Source of the DNA: Pseudomonas tritici
GTDB lineage: Bacteria; Pseudomonadota; Gammaproteobacteria; Pseudomonadales; Pseudomonadaceae
DNA length: 64,000 nt
Assembly: GCF_014268275.3 (NCBI RefSeq)
Contig: NZ_CP077084.1
Coordinates: 2,914,001-2,978,000 of the forward strand
Direction of reading: 5' to 3'
Shown here: positions 7,644-16,345 of the stretch, piece after piece
How positions within the stretch are numbered: the first letter of the stretch is position 1
Layout of the letters: the number at the start of each line of letters is the position of its first letter
The notes under the pieces: model-generated
Databases searched by the model: none
What the model was told of the DNA's origin: nothing
Seen by the model: the letters and a program-made list of their open reading frames with translations, nothing else
Program-made: the position numbers and the translations under genes

Positions 7644-8357
7644 ATGATTGACCCCCAGGTACTGCAACAACTGGCCCCCAACGGCGTGCTGTGCGCCGCC
7701 ATCAACTTCGGCAACCCGGTGCTGGCGCAACGCGGTGCGGGCGGTGAACCCCTGGGCGTGTCCGTGGCACTGGCCAAGGCGCTCGCCGATGAACTGGGTG
7801 TCGAGTTGGAGCTGATCACCTTCGAGTCGGCGGGCAAGGTGTTTGCTGCATTGGCTGAGGATGTGTGGCGCGTGGCGTTCCTGGCCATCGAGCCGGTGCG
7901 TGAGCAAGAGATTGCCTTCAGCGCGCCGTACGTGGCAATCAAGGGCACCTACCTGGTGGCGAAGGACTCACCCTTCACGCAGGTTGCGCAATTGGATGCG
8001 CCGGGTCGACGTATCGCCGTCGGCCAGGGTGCGGCCTATGACCTGTATTTGAGCCGCACGGTCCAGCATGCCGAACTGGTCCGGGCACCCACCTCATCTG
8101 CGGCGGTAGACGTGTGTATCGAGCAAGGCCTGGACGCAGCGGCGGGCGTACGGGATTTCCTGCAAACCAGGGTTAACGAGCAGTGGCGGCTGGTAGAGGA
8201 TGACTTCATGACCATCCGCCAGGCCATGGCAGTACCGATTGCGCACGCAGCCGCTGCCGCGTTCGTCAGATCCTTTGTCGAACGGCAAAAAGAGAATGGC
8301 AGGGTGAAGCGAGGATTGTTCGCCAGCGGGCAGAGCGCTGAACTACAGGCGACGTAG
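7644..8357 (+). CDS. Amino-acid-binding-protein-like (SBP_bac_3) domain without signal peptide
   Basis: 237 residues with the fold signature of family 3 solute-binding proteins: GVLCAAINFGNP at the start, GEPLGVSVALAKALADELGV, then EIAFSAPYVAIKGTYLV and a second-lobe IAVGQGAAYDLYLSRT. ABC-importer receptors of this type are normally exported, but the protein begins MIDPQVLQQLAPNG with no hydrophobic leader, and no ABC permease or ATPase lies alongside. It may be a cytoplasmic enzyme or sensor of the same fold. The 3' end overlaps the convergent Nudix gene by 15 bases. Confidence 0.75.
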   Translation: MIDPQVLQQLAPNGVLCAAINFGNPVLAQRGAGGEPLGVSVALAKALADELGVELELITFESAGKVFAALAEDVWRVAFLAIEPVREQEIAFSAPYVAIKGTYLVAKDSPFTQVAQLDAPGRRIAVGQGAAYDLYLSRTVQHAELVRAPTSSAAVDVCIEQGLDAAAGVRDFLQTRVNEQWRLVEDDFMTIRQAMAVPIAHAAAAAFVRSFVERQKENGRVKRGLFASGQSAELQAT

Positions 8358-8705
8358 GAAGGATTTAACGATGTGCCGGGTGGCGTCGGTGGTGTCGAGT
8401 TCTTCCATCGCGCCGTAGGGATGCCACTGGCAATCGATTATTTCGTTGCAAGGTTTTGCATCGGCGATGTTCACAACGGATGCTTCGAAAACGTGGTGAA
8501 CGGTGTCGCGGGCTTTCAGCTCCTGCAAGTAGAGCAAGCCGTCCACGTTCAATCCGGTTTCTTCTTGCAGCTCGCGTTCGGCGGCGCCGACCGGGCGCTC
8601 GTTGCGTTCTACCTTGCCGCCCGGCAAGGCCCATTTTGATCTGGCCTTACGCACGAAGAGGATATGCCCCTCGTGTTCGCAGATGACCGTGGCGCGTATT
8701 TTCAT
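8343..8705 (-). CDS. NUDIX hydrolase
   Basis: 120 residues. The Nudix box is complete: GGKVERNERPVGAAERELQE followed by ETGL, with the catalytic RE..EE glutamates for Mg2+ binding. WALPGGK precedes it as in MutT/NudA-like enzymes that hydrolyse nucleoside diphosphate-X compounds. Substrate unknown. It is divergent from the Pho-box oxidoreductase at 8831, so the same intergenic operator could affect it. Confidence 0.9.
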   Translation of the reverse strand: MKIRATVICEHEGHILFVRKARSKWALPGGKVERNERPVGAAERELQEETGLNVDGLLYLQELKARDTVHHVFEASVVNIADAKPCNEIIDCQWHPYGAMEELDTTDATRHIVKSFLRRL

Positions 8706-8729
8706 CGTTTAGCCCCGCAGCGCAATGAA

Positions 8730-8757
8730 TGTCATAAAAGTGTAATGCAATTGTCAT
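8730..8757 (+). promoter_or_regulatory. Pho box (three PhoB half-sites)
   Basis: TGTCAT (8730-8735), TGTAAT (8741-8746) and TGTCAT (8752-8757) recur at exact 11-base intervals with A/T-rich spacers (AAAAG, GCAAT), the geometry of PhoB binding sites. It lies between the divergent Nudix and oxidoreductase genes, about 75 bases before the ATG at 8831. The RNase T2 gene two positions downstream fits a phosphate-scavenging role. Confidence 0.6.
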
Positions 8758-8830
8758 GCTAAGTGGTTATGGCGCTGACGTGTGGGGATGTGGATACTGC
8801 CCGATTGATCAAAACGGACGAGGAGAGCAG

Positions 8831-9811
8831 ATGAGCACCGTACGCTGGGGCATGATCGGCTGTGGCAGTGTCACTGAATTGAAGAGTGGACCGGCTTTCT
8901 ACAAAGCGCCAGGTTCTGCGCTGGTGGCCGTGATGGGGCGCCGTGAAGCTGCTGTGCGTGATTATGCGGCACGCCACGGTATTGCACGCTTTTATACCGA
9001 CGCCCAGGCACTGATCAACGACCCCGACGTTGACGCGGTCTACATCGCCACGCCGCCCGACAGCCACCTCGAATACAGCCTGATGGTGGCCGCAGCCGGC
9101 AAACATTGCTGCGTCGAGAAGCCCATGTCGCTGAATGCCGAGCAGAGCGCATTGATGCAGCGCACCTTCGAACGCGCCGGTTTGCATCTGTTTGTCTCCT
9201 ACTACCGCCGCTCGCTGCCGCGCTTCCAGCGAGTGCGTGACTGGCTGCGGGACGGACGCATCGGTGAGCTGCGTCACCTGAGCTGGACTTTGTGCAAACC
9301 TGCGGGTGCCGACGACGCCAGCGCTGCCAACTGGCGTACCGACCCGACGATTGCCGGTGGCGGCTATTTCGCCGACCTGGCCAGCCATGGCTTCGACCTG
9401 TTCCAGTACCTGGCCGGGGACATCATCGAAGTCTCGGGCTTCACCGCGCGCCAGGCCGGGCGCTATGCGGCCGAGGATGCAGTGACGGCGTGCTGGACCT
9501 TCAGCTCCGGCGCGCTGGGCATGGGCTGCTGGAACTTCGTCGCGGACCGGCGTGAAGATGTGGTCGAGATGATCGGCAGTCGTGGGCGCATCCGGTTCTC
9601 GGTGTTCGAGGACCAGCCCCTGCACCTTGAGGGCGAGACCCATGAGGTGCTGGAAATACCCTGCCACGCGCATATCCAGTGGCATCACGTATTGGCCATG
9701 AATGCGCATATCCGTGGCGAAGCCGAGCATCCGTCATTGGCCATCGAAGCGTTGAAGACCGATCGGATCCTGGACAAGGTGCTACAACGTAACCCTCATC
9801 ATCCTGGGTAG
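8831..9811 (+). CDS. Gfo/Idh/MocA-family oxidoreductase
   Basis: 326 residues. The N-terminal Rossmann fold starts WGMIGCGSVTE (GxGxxx) and carries the family's AVYIATPPDSH motif and CCVEKPMSLN, whose EKP lysine is catalytic. The C-terminal alpha/beta domain includes GGGYFADLASHGFDL, where D and H line the active site. Such enzymes oxidise or reduce sugars, inositols or related polyols with NAD(P). AGGAGAG precedes the ATG. The Pho box upstream and the RNase T2 gene 37 bases downstream suggest a phosphate-starvation unit. Substrate unknown. Confidence 0.88.
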   Translation: MSTVRWGMIGCGSVTELKSGPAFYKAPGSALVAVMGRREAAVRDYAARHGIARFYTDAQALINDPDVDAVYIATPPDSHLEYSLMVAAAGKHCCVEKPMSLNAEQSALMQRTFERAGLHLFVSYYRRSLPRFQRVRDWLRDGRIGELRHLSWTLCKPAGADDASAANWRTDPTIAGGGYFADLASHGFDLFQYLAGDIIEVSGFTARQAGRYAAEDAVTACWTFSSGALGMGCWNFVADRREDVVEMIGSRGRIRFSVFEDQPLHLEGETHEVLEIPCHAHIQWHHVLAMNAHIRGEAEHPSLAIEALKTDRILDKVLQRNPHHPG

Positions 9812-9847
9812 TCGCGATAGGGTTTTCTTTTTCCAAGGAACAGACCG

Positions 9848-10477
9848 ATGAAATATTGGATGATGGTGTGGCTGGTACTCGCCACAAGTGCAGTGGCGGC
9901 CCCGCGTAGCCAAGGCACGCCGGGAGAGTTTGATTTCTACGTGTTGTCGTTGTCATGGTCGCCAACCTTCTGCCTCACGCACCCGGACAATGAACAGTGT
10001 TCGGGCAAGGGCTACGGCTTTGTGCTGCATGGCTTGTGGCCGCAGTACGCACGGGGAGGGTGGCCGGCTTCGTGCTCAGCGCAATCGCAGTTGAGTCGCG
10101 AAGAAATCGAAAAGGGTGCTGCACTGTTCCCGACCCGTTCACTGCTCCGGCACGAATGGGCCAAGCATGGCACCTGCAGCGGGCTGGAGCCGCTGGCGTA
10201 TCTGGAAAAAACCGACGAGGCGCTAGGCGTGGTGACCATTCCGCAGCAACTGCAGCCGTTCAATACGCCGCCATCGTTACAAGCCCGTGAGATCGAGGCG
10301 TTGTTTCGTGAGAGCAACCCGCGCATGGGCAACCATGGGCTGGCGGTGATCTGCAAAGGTAAAGTGTTGTCGGAAGTGCGCGTGTGCCTGACCAAGGACC
10401 TGGCCTTCGCCGGTTGCCCGCGCAGCGTCAAAACCCAGTGCCGCGACGGCGATATCCGCATTCCCGCCCAGCGCTAG
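9848..10477 (+). CDS. Ribonuclease T2-family enzyme, exported
   Basis: 209 residues with an N-terminal signal peptide (cut near AVAA). Both catalytic segments are intact: CAS I FVLHGLWPQ with His61 and CAS II HEWAKHGTC with His102, Glu103 and His107. Eight or more cysteines in the mature part fit periplasmic disulfides. The enzyme cleaves RNA via a 2',3'-cyclic phosphate with little base specificity. Placed after a Pho box and an oxidoreductase, it may scavenge phosphate or nucleosides from RNA. Its TAG stop overlaps the convergent Rrf2 stop in a shared CTAG. Confidence 0.9.
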   Translation: MKYWMMVWLVLATSAVAAPRSQGTPGEFDFYVLSLSWSPTFCLTHPDNEQCSGKGYGFVLHGLWPQYARGGWPASCSAQSQLSREEIEKGAALFPTRSLLRHEWAKHGTCSGLEPLAYLEKTDEALGVVTIPQQLQPFNTPPSLQAREIEALFRESNPRMGNHGLAVICKGKVLSEVRVCLTKDLAFAGCPRSVKTQCRDGDIRIPAQR

Positions 10478-10911
10478 GGCAGCATCGCGACGCGGGAGCG
10501 CTCGTCAAAATCCTCGGCCAACTGCGCCAGCGTGACCTTGCCCAGGCGTTCCAGCAGCAACGCCTGGGCTTGCTCGAAAGCCCCCGTGAGTGCCGCATTG
10601 ACGGCCTGTTCCACCAGGCACTCCGGATGATCGGTGGACAGGCCGATAGCAAACAGCGACGGCGTGCCCAGGGCGTTGTGAATATCCAGCAGGGTGATTT
10701 CACTCAAGGGCTTGCCCAGGCACCAGCCGCCCTGGTGGCCTTTTTCCGAGCGTACGTAACCCTTTTCCTTGAGCAGCCCGAGCGTGCGCCGCACCACCAC
10801 CGGGTTGGTGCCGAGCATCTGCGCGATGGTCTCCGAGGTGGCGCGCTCTTCATGGCGGCCCATATGGATCAACACGTGGAGCATGCGCGAGAGGCGGGTG
10901 TCGTTTCTCAT
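10474..10911 (-). CDS. Rrf2-family transcriptional regulator
   Basis: 145 residues. The winged helix-turn-helix reads ATSETIAQMLGTNPVVVRRT with the wing GYVRSEKGHQGGWCLGK, as in Rrf2 proteins. The three-cysteine iron-sulfur cluster of IscR/NsrR is absent; only two cysteines (GGWC and PEC) occur, so a thiol redox sensor of the YwnA-like type is more likely. It is divergent from the thioredoxin-reductase-like gene, with about 140 bases between, and probably represses it. Confidence 0.85.
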   Translation of the reverse strand: MRNDTRLSRMLHVLIHMGRHEERATSETIAQMLGTNPVVVRRTLGLLKEKGYVRSEKGHQGGWCLGKPLSEITLLDIHNALGTPSLFAIGLSTDHPECLVEQAVNAALTGAFEQAQALLLERLGKVTLAQLAEDFDERSRVAMLP

Positions 10912-10973
10912 CAAGGGATCTCTGATCAATTCGGCGGAAAGTATCGTTTGTAACCTGAAAAGTTGCGAGACCC

Positions 10974-11002
10974 TTGACGGGGTATTTTCACGTAACTTAT
11001 GG
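10974..11002 (+). promoter_or_regulatory. Candidate promoter of the flavoprotein gene
   Basis: TTGACG at 10974-10979 is a near-perfect -35. A weak -10 (TTATGG, 10997-11002) follows at 17 bases. A loose dyad GTAAC/GTTGC near 10950-10966 could be the Rrf2 operator. Confidence 0.3.
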
Positions 11003-11053
11003 TGTGTCGTGAAAGCGCTCGGATAACCGAGTGCACCACCTGGGGTTACTTTC

Positions 11054-11938
11054 ATGATGTACGACGTGATTATCGTGGGCGGCAGCTATGCCGGGCTGTC
11101 GGCGGGCCTGCAATTGGCGCGGGCGCGACGCCAGGTGCTGGTGATTGATGCAGGGCAGCGGCGCAATCGCTTTGCGGCCACGTCCCACGGTTTTCTCAGC
11201 CAGGACGGCCAGGCGCCGGCGGTCATCGCCGCGCAAGGGCGCAGCCAATTAATGGCGTATCCGACCGTCACCTGGGTGCAGGGCAATGCGGTGCAGGCGG
11301 TGGCGCAGCCGGAAGGTTTCAGTGTGCGCACCGAACATCACGCTACGTTTCACGGTAAGCGCCTGATCCTTGCCACCGGCGTGGTCGACGACTTGCCTGA
11401 CATCGAAGGCCTCGAAGAGCGTTGGGGCAAGCACGTGTTCCACTGCCCTTACTGCCATGGCTATGAGCTGGATCAAGGCCGCATCGGCGTACTGGCCACA
11501 TCACCCCTGGCCATGCACCACGCGCTGATGCTGCCCGACTGGGGCACCACCACCTTGTTCACCAATGCTGTGTTTACCCCAGATGCCGAGCAGCAAGCGC
11601 AGTTGGATCGACGTAGGGTCAGCGTCGAACACGGCGCTGTACGGCGCATCCGCGGTGAGCGCGCCGACCTGGAATTGGATGATGGCCGGGTGTTCGCCCT
11701 CGATGGCATCTTCACCATGGCGCGCACTCGCATCAGCCCATTGGCGGAGCAACTGGGCTGTGAGCGCGTCGATGGCCCGACCGGCCGTTATCTGCACACC
11801 AATGAAATGCGCCAGACCTCCGTGCCCGGTGTGTTTGCCGGTGGTGATGTCTCCCTTGCCGCCGGTTCCGTCGCGCTGGCCGTGGCCGAGGGCGTGCGTG
11901 CCGGCGTGGGCGCGCACTTCTCGTTGATCGACGGTTGA
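11054..11938 (+). CDS. Thioredoxin-reductase-like FAD/NAD(P) oxidoreductase
   Basis: 294 residues. FAD binding is shown by IIVGGSYAGLSAGLQLARA near the N-terminus and the C-terminal GVFAGGDVSLAAGSVALAVA. The redox centre is CPYC (Cys131, Cys134), in the position of the CATC of thioredoxin reductase. The NAD(P) domain is short and its GxGxxA motif weak (IGVLATSPLAMHHAL). The physiological disulfide partner is unknown. Divergent pairing with an Rrf2 regulator is common for this class and suggests induction by thiol or reactive-species stress. Two adjacent ATGs (11054, 11057) are possible. Confidence 0.85.
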   Translation: MMYDVIIVGGSYAGLSAGLQLARARRQVLVIDAGQRRNRFAATSHGFLSQDGQAPAVIAAQGRSQLMAYPTVTWVQGNAVQAVAQPEGFSVRTEHHATFHGKRLILATGVVDDLPDIEGLEERWGKHVFHCPYCHGYELDQGRIGVLATSPLAMHHALMLPDWGTTTLFTNAVFTPDAEQQAQLDRRRVSVEHGAVRRIRGERADLELDDGRVFALDGIFTMARTRISPLAEQLGCERVDGPTGRYLHTNEMRQTSVPGVFAGGDVSLAAGSVALAVAEGVRAGVGAHFSLIDG

Positions 11939-12097
11939 GGCGCCCAGACGGCACTGGCACCGCGCCGGGCACGTGAAAGCCCGGGATCGGGAGTTGTTTG
12001 TCAAATAAGCCGGCGGGGGGCATTTTCTTCAATACCGCCGCTGTTTTGCCCTTTACCGTGATGCCATCTGCACCCATCACCCTAAAAGGGAACCTCC

Positions 12098-12685
12098 ATG
12101 AGCTTGATCATTTCCATGGCTGCCTTCGCCCTGGCGACCTCCATCACACCGGGGCCGGTGAATGTCGTCGCGCTTAGTACAGGCGCACGCTTCGGTTTTG
12201 CCGCCAGCCAGAAACACGTGCTTGGCGCCGCCGTGGGCTTTACGTTGCTGTTGGTGTTGATTGGCCTCGGCTTGCATCAAGTGCTGCTGCGTTGGCCGAT
12301 CCTGACCCAGTTGATCCAGTGGGGAGGGGTGGCGTTTTTGCTGTACATGGCCTGGAAACTGGCGGTGGACGACGGCCGGCTGGACGCCGACGGCACGGCC
12401 ACTGCGCCGTCGATACTCTATGGCGCGATCATGCAGTGGCTCAATCCCAAGGCCTGGCTGGCCTGCGTGGCGGGGATGGGCTTGTTTGTGGCGGATGGCG
12501 ATACCGCACAGGTCTGGCTGTTTGCGGCGATTTACCTGGTGATCTGTTACCTGTCGGTCGCTTGCTGGGCCTACGCCGGCACGTTCCTGCGTCGCTACCT
12601 CAGCAACCCCCAGGGCGTGCGGCTGTTCAACCGCTCGATGGCCGCGTTGCTGGTGGCCAGTGTGGGTTATTTGCTGATGGCTTGA
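12098..12685 (+). CDS. LysE/RhtB-family exporter
   Basis: 195 residues with five to six hydrophobic segments. The N-terminus shows the family signature ITPGPVNVVALSTGARFGFA, and a central AIMQWLNPKAWL segment is also characteristic. Members export amino acids or derivatives with the proton gradient. The substrate cannot be told. AAAAGGGAACC precedes the ATG. Its 3' end is overlapped for 59 bases by the convergent AraC gene. Confidence 0.9.
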   Translation: MSLIISMAAFALATSITPGPVNVVALSTGARFGFAASQKHVLGAAVGFTLLLVLIGLGLHQVLLRWPILTQLIQWGGVAFLLYMAWKLAVDDGRLDADGTATAPSILYGAIMQWLNPKAWLACVAGMGLFVADGDTAQVWLFAAIYLVICYLSVACWAYAGTFLRRYLSNPQGVRLFNRSMAALLVASVGYLLMA

Positions 12686-13520
12686 GGCGGTCACGGTACT
12701 GCCCCGGCGTGGCGGCGAAATGCTGTTTGAACGCGCGCTGGAAATGCGCCTGGTCGGCAAAACCTGCGGCCAGGGCCACATCGGCGATCAGCTCGCCCTG
12801 GCGCAATTGCGTACGGGCGAACTGGATACGCTGGTTGACCAGGAAGGCATGGGGCGTCAGCCCGTAATACTGCTTGAAGGCGCGGATCAGGTAAGACGCC
12901 GACAACTCGGCCGCCGCGCAGATATCTTCCAGTTTCAACGCCAGGGTGCAGTGTTCGCGGATGTACTCGGCGGCGCGCTCCAGCTTGTGGTTGACCTCGC
13001 GTACCGGGGTGTCGGAGGGGTTGAGGCGCTGTTGCACCTCGGTGAAGTAACTCACCAGCGCGCTCTGTTTTTGCAGGTGTTCAGCCTGTTCGTCCACCAG
13101 TATTCGATACAACGCCAGCAGGCCGTTGTACAGCAGCGAGTCACGCGTGTAAGGCGTATCAAAGGGCCGGTAACCCTGGTCCGTGCTGAAACCCAACTGG
13201 TGCTGCAAGTCGGTCAGCCAAGGCGTGTCGAGGTACACCATCTGGTAGGACCACGGTTCATTCTCGATGGGATTGCACGCGTGGACATCACCGGGGTTCA
13301 TCAACACCACGGTGCCGGCGCTGATCTCAAAGGTTTGCGCGCCGTAGTGGTAGTAGCTCCTTCCGGTGGTGATCGCACCAATGGAAAAGTGCTCATGAGC
13401 ATGACGGGTGTAGGTGACCTTGCGCCCGTCGTCGATGGTCCGCGCTTCAATGAACGGCAAGCGCTCATCACGCCAAAAGCGTGGTGCGTGTGCGGGGTGA
13501 GCGGTGGTGTTCAACGACAT
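12627..13520 (-). CDS. AraC-family transcriptional regulator
   Basis: 297 residues. The N-terminal AraC_binding cupin (HAHEHFSIGAITTGRSYYHY to VVLMNPGDVHACNP) would sense a small molecule; the C-terminal part has both helix-turn-helix motifs (LEDICAAAELSASYLIRAFK and IADVALAAGFADQAHFQRAF). ATG 13520 is preferred; an upstream ATG at 13598 would add 26 unlikely residues. The C-terminal tail is encoded antisense to the end of the LysE gene. Regulators of this type often control a neighbouring LysE exporter. Confidence 0.9.
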   Translation of the reverse strand: MSLNTTAHPAHAPRFWRDERLPFIEARTIDDGRKVTYTRHAHEHFSIGAITTGRSYYHYGAQTFEISAGTVVLMNPGDVHACNPIENEPWSYQMVYLDTPWLTDLQHQLGFSTDQGYRPFDTPYTRDSLLYNGLLALYRILVDEQAEHLQKQSALVSYFTEVQQRLNPSDTPVREVNHKLERAAEYIREHCTLALKLEDICAAAELSASYLIRAFKQYYGLTPHAFLVNQRIQFARTQLRQGELIADVALAAGFADQAHFQRAFKQHFAATPGQYRDRLKPSANNPHWPPATRPSSG

Positions 13521-13600
13521 GGCGGTGGTTCCATCCCTTGAAATCGAGGCAAGATCATTGCACAGACCGCCAGGGTCGTCAGCCCGCAAATCGGTCAAAA

Positions 13601-13706
13601 ATGTGGGAGCGGGCTTGCTCGCGAATGCGTTCGATCAGTGAATACATCGTTGGCTGACACACCGAGTTCGCGAGCAAGTCGAAGCGTCGAACCGCCGCTC
13701 CCACAT
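13601..13706. repeat. REP doublet (GTGGGAGCGGGC type)
   Basis: ATGTGGGAGCGGGCTTGCTC with CGCGAA at the left is mirrored by TTCGCGAGCAAG ... GCTCCCACAT at the right, about 45 bases apart. The right arm has a short insertion (TCGAAGCGTCGAACCG). It lies between convergently read blocks. Confidence 0.75.
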
Positions 13707-13721
13707 GTCTATCTATGTACG

Positions 13722-15323
13722 TCAGGCGGGTACGAGGAAGGCGGCTTCCAACAGTTGTCGAGTATAGGCATGCTGCGGATCGGCAAAAATCGCCCGCGCA
13801 TCGCCTTGCTCCACCACCTGCCCGTGCTTGACCACCATCAACTGGTGACTCAACGCCTTCACCACCGCCAGGTCATGGCTGATAAACAGGTAGGTCAGGT
13901 TGTACTTGGCCTGCAAACTGCGCAGCAGTTCCACCACTTGGCGTTGCACCGTGCGGTCCAGCGCGGAGGTGGGTTCGTCAAGCAGGATCAGGCGAGGCTT
14001 GAGCACCAGCGCGCGGGCGATGGCAATGCGCTGGCGCTGGCCGCCGGAGAACTCGTGGGGGTAGCGGTGCCGGGAATCCGGGTCGAGGCCCACTTCCTTG
14101 AGCGCTGCGATGATCGCCGCTTCCTGCTCGGCGGCTGTGCCCATCTTGTGGATGCGCAGGCCTTCGCCGACGATCTCGCTGACGCACATGCGTGGGCTCA
14201 GGCTGCCGAATGGGTCCTGAAACACCACCTGCATTTCCCGGCGCAACGGGCGCACCTGTTGCTGGGTCAGTTGATCCAGTTGCTGGCCTTCGAAGCGAAT
14301 CCCGCCCTTGCTGGCGATCAACCGCAGAATCGCCAGGCCCAGGGTGGATTTGCCCGAGCCACTTTCGCCGACGATGCCCAGGGTTTGCCCCTGGGGCAGG
14401 CTGAAGTTAATGCCGTCCACCGCCTTGACGTAATCGACGGTGTTGCGCAAAAAGCCCTTCTTGATCGGGAACCACACTTTCAGGTCATCGACTTCCAGCA
14501 ACGGCGGGCCGACTTCATTGGTCGCCGGCCCGCCGCTGGGTTCAGCCGCGAGCAGTTCCTGGGTGTACGGATGCTGAGGTGATTGGAACAGCGTCTCGCA
14601 ATCGGCCTGCTCAACGATGCAACCCTTTTGCATCACGCACACGCGATGGGCGATACGCCGCACCAGGTTCAAGTCATGGCTGATCAGCAACAGCGCCATG
14701 CCCAGGCGTGCCTGCAACGCTTTGAGCAATTCGAGGATCTTCAATTGCACCGTGACGTCGAGGGCGGTGGTCGGCTCGTCCGCGATCAGCAACTCCGGCT
14801 CGTTGGCCAGGGCCATGGCGATCATCACCCGCTGGCGCTGGCCGCCAGACAGCTCGTGGGGCAGGGCCTTGAGGCGCTTGTGCGGTTCGGGAATACCCAC
14901 CAGCTCCAGCAGTTCCAGGGTGCGCAGGGTGGCGGCCTTGCCGGTGAGCCCCTTGTGCAGGCCGAGCACTTCGTTGATCTGCTTTTCGATGTTGTGCAGC
15001 GGGTTCAACGAGGTCATTGGCTCCTGGAAGATCATCGCAATGCGGTTGCCGCGAATGTGCCGCAGGCTTTTTTCCTGGAGCGTCAGCAGGTCTTGCCCGG
15101 CGTAGTTGATGGTGCCGGATGGGTGCCGCGCCAGCGGGTAGGGCAGCAAGCGCAGGATCGAGTGGGCGGTCACCGATTTGCCCGAGCCACTTTCGCCGAC
15201 CAGGGCCAGGGTTTCGCCGCGCTTGATATCAAAGCTGACGTTGTTCACCACACGGTGGTGATGTTCGCCCGTGACGAACTCGACAGAGAGGTCGCGGATT
15301 TCGATCAGATTGTCCTGATTCAT
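13722..15323 (-). CDS. yejF: Peptide ABC transporter ATP-binding protein, two fused ATPase domains
   Basis: 533 residues with two full ABC cassettes: Walker A GESGSGKSVTAHS and LSGGQRQRV in the first half, GESGSGKSTLGL and FSGGQRQRIAIARAL in the second, each followed by a Walker B (LLIADEPTT, LILLDEPTS). This duplicated layout is that of YejF, energising a YejABEF-type importer for oligopeptides such as microcin C-like compounds. ATG 15323 is preferred over one eight codons upstream that falls inside yejE. It is the last gene of the five-gene unit, overlapping or touching yejE. Confidence 0.92.
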   Translation of the reverse strand: MNQDNLIEIRDLSVEFVTGEHHHRVVNNVSFDIKRGETLALVGESGSGKSVTAHSILRLLPYPLARHPSGTINYAGQDLLTLQEKSLRHIRGNRIAMIFQEPMTSLNPLHNIEKQINEVLGLHKGLTGKAATLRTLELLELVGIPEPHKRLKALPHELSGGQRQRVMIAMALANEPELLIADEPTTALDVTVQLKILELLKALQARLGMALLLISHDLNLVRRIAHRVCVMQKGCIVEQADCETLFQSPQHPYTQELLAAEPSGGPATNEVGPPLLEVDDLKVWFPIKKGFLRNTVDYVKAVDGINFSLPQGQTLGIVGESGSGKSTLGLAILRLIASKGGIRFEGQQLDQLTQQQVRPLRREMQVVFQDPFGSLSPRMCVSEIVGEGLRIHKMGTAAEQEAAIIAALKEVGLDPDSRHRYPHEFSGGQRQRIAIARALVLKPRLILLDEPTSALDRTVQRQVVELLRSLQAKYNLTYLFISHDLAVVKALSHQLMVVKHGQVVEQGDARAIFADPQHAYTRQLLEAAFLVPA

Positions 15324-15324
15324 C

Positions 15325-16344
15325 TCATTTCCTCGGGTCGAAGGCATCGCGAGCAGACTCGCCGATAAACACCAGCAAACTCAACATGATCGCCAGCACG
15401 GCAAAGGCACTCATGCCCAGCCACGGCGCTTGCAGGTTGGATTTGCCCTGGGCCACCAGTTCACCCAGCGACGGCGAACCGGCCGGCAAGCCAAAGCCAA
15501 GGAAGTCCAGCGCGGTGAGGGTGCCGATGGCGCCGGTAAGAATGAACGGCATGAAGGTCATGGTCGACACCATGGCGTTGGGCAGGATATGCCGGAACAT
15601 GATCGCGCCGTTCTGCATGCCCAAGGCCCTGGCCGCGCGCACGTATTCCAGGTTGCGTCCGCGCAGGAACTCGGCGCGCACCACGTCCACCAGGCTCATC
15701 CAGGAAAACAGCAGCATGATCCCCAGCAACCACCAGAAGTTGGGCTGCACGAAACTGGCGAGGATGATCAACAGGTACAGCACCGGCAACCCGGACCAGA
15801 TCTCCAGGAAGCGTTGCCCGGCCAGGTCGACCCAGCCGCCGTAGAAGCCCTGCAACGCGCCGGCGATCACGCCGATGATCGAGCTGAGCACGGTGAGTGT
15901 CAGGGCAAACAGCACCGACACACGAAAGCCGTAGATCACCCGCGCCAACACATCGCGGCCCTGGTCGTCGGTGCCGAGCAGGTTGACGCTAGAGGGTGGC
16001 GCCGGAGCTGGCACTTTCAGGTCGTAGTTGATGCTCTGGTAGCTGAACGGGATCGGCGCCCACAAGGTCCAGGCATCCTTGGCCTTGAGCAGTTCCTGGA
16101 TGTACGGGCTCTTGTAGTTGGCCTCCAGCGGGAATTCACCGCCGAACGTCGTTTCCGGGTAACGCTTGAGCGCCGGGAAGTACCAGCCGCCGTCATAGTG
16201 CACGGCCAGCGGCTTGTCGTTGGCAATCAGCTCCGCGCCCAGACTCAGCACGAACAGCACCAGGAACAGCCACAGCGACCACCAGCCACGCTTGTTGGCC
16301 TTGAACCGCTCGAACCGGCGGCGATTGAGGGGGGACAGGTTCAT
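15325..16344 (-). CDS. yejE: Peptide ABC transporter permease
   Basis: 339 residues. An N-terminal membrane helix (WWSLWLFLVLFVLSLGAELI) and a long periplasmic loop precede five helices of the BPD_transp_1 domain. The EAA loop that docks to the ATPase is seen as EYVRAARALGMQNGAIMFRH. Homologous to YejE, which differs from DppC/OppC in its loop (KRYPETTFGGEFPLEANYKS). It starts 1-2 bases after the yejB stop. Confidence 0.92.
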   Translation of the reverse strand: MNLSPLNRRRFERFKANKRGWWSLWLFLVLFVLSLGAELIANDKPLAVHYDGGWYFPALKRYPETTFGGEFPLEANYKSPYIQELLKAKDAWTLWAPIPFSYQSINYDLKVPAPAPPSSVNLLGTDDQGRDVLARVIYGFRVSVLFALTLTVLSSIIGVIAGALQGFYGGWVDLAGQRFLEIWSGLPVLYLLIILASFVQPNFWWLLGIMLLFSWMSLVDVVRAEFLRGRNLEYVRAARALGMQNGAIMFRHILPNAMVSTMTFMPFILTGAIGTLTALDFLGFGLPAGSPSLGELVAQGKSNLQAPWLGMSAFAVLAIMLSLLVFIGESARDAFDPRK

Positions 16345-16345
16345 C

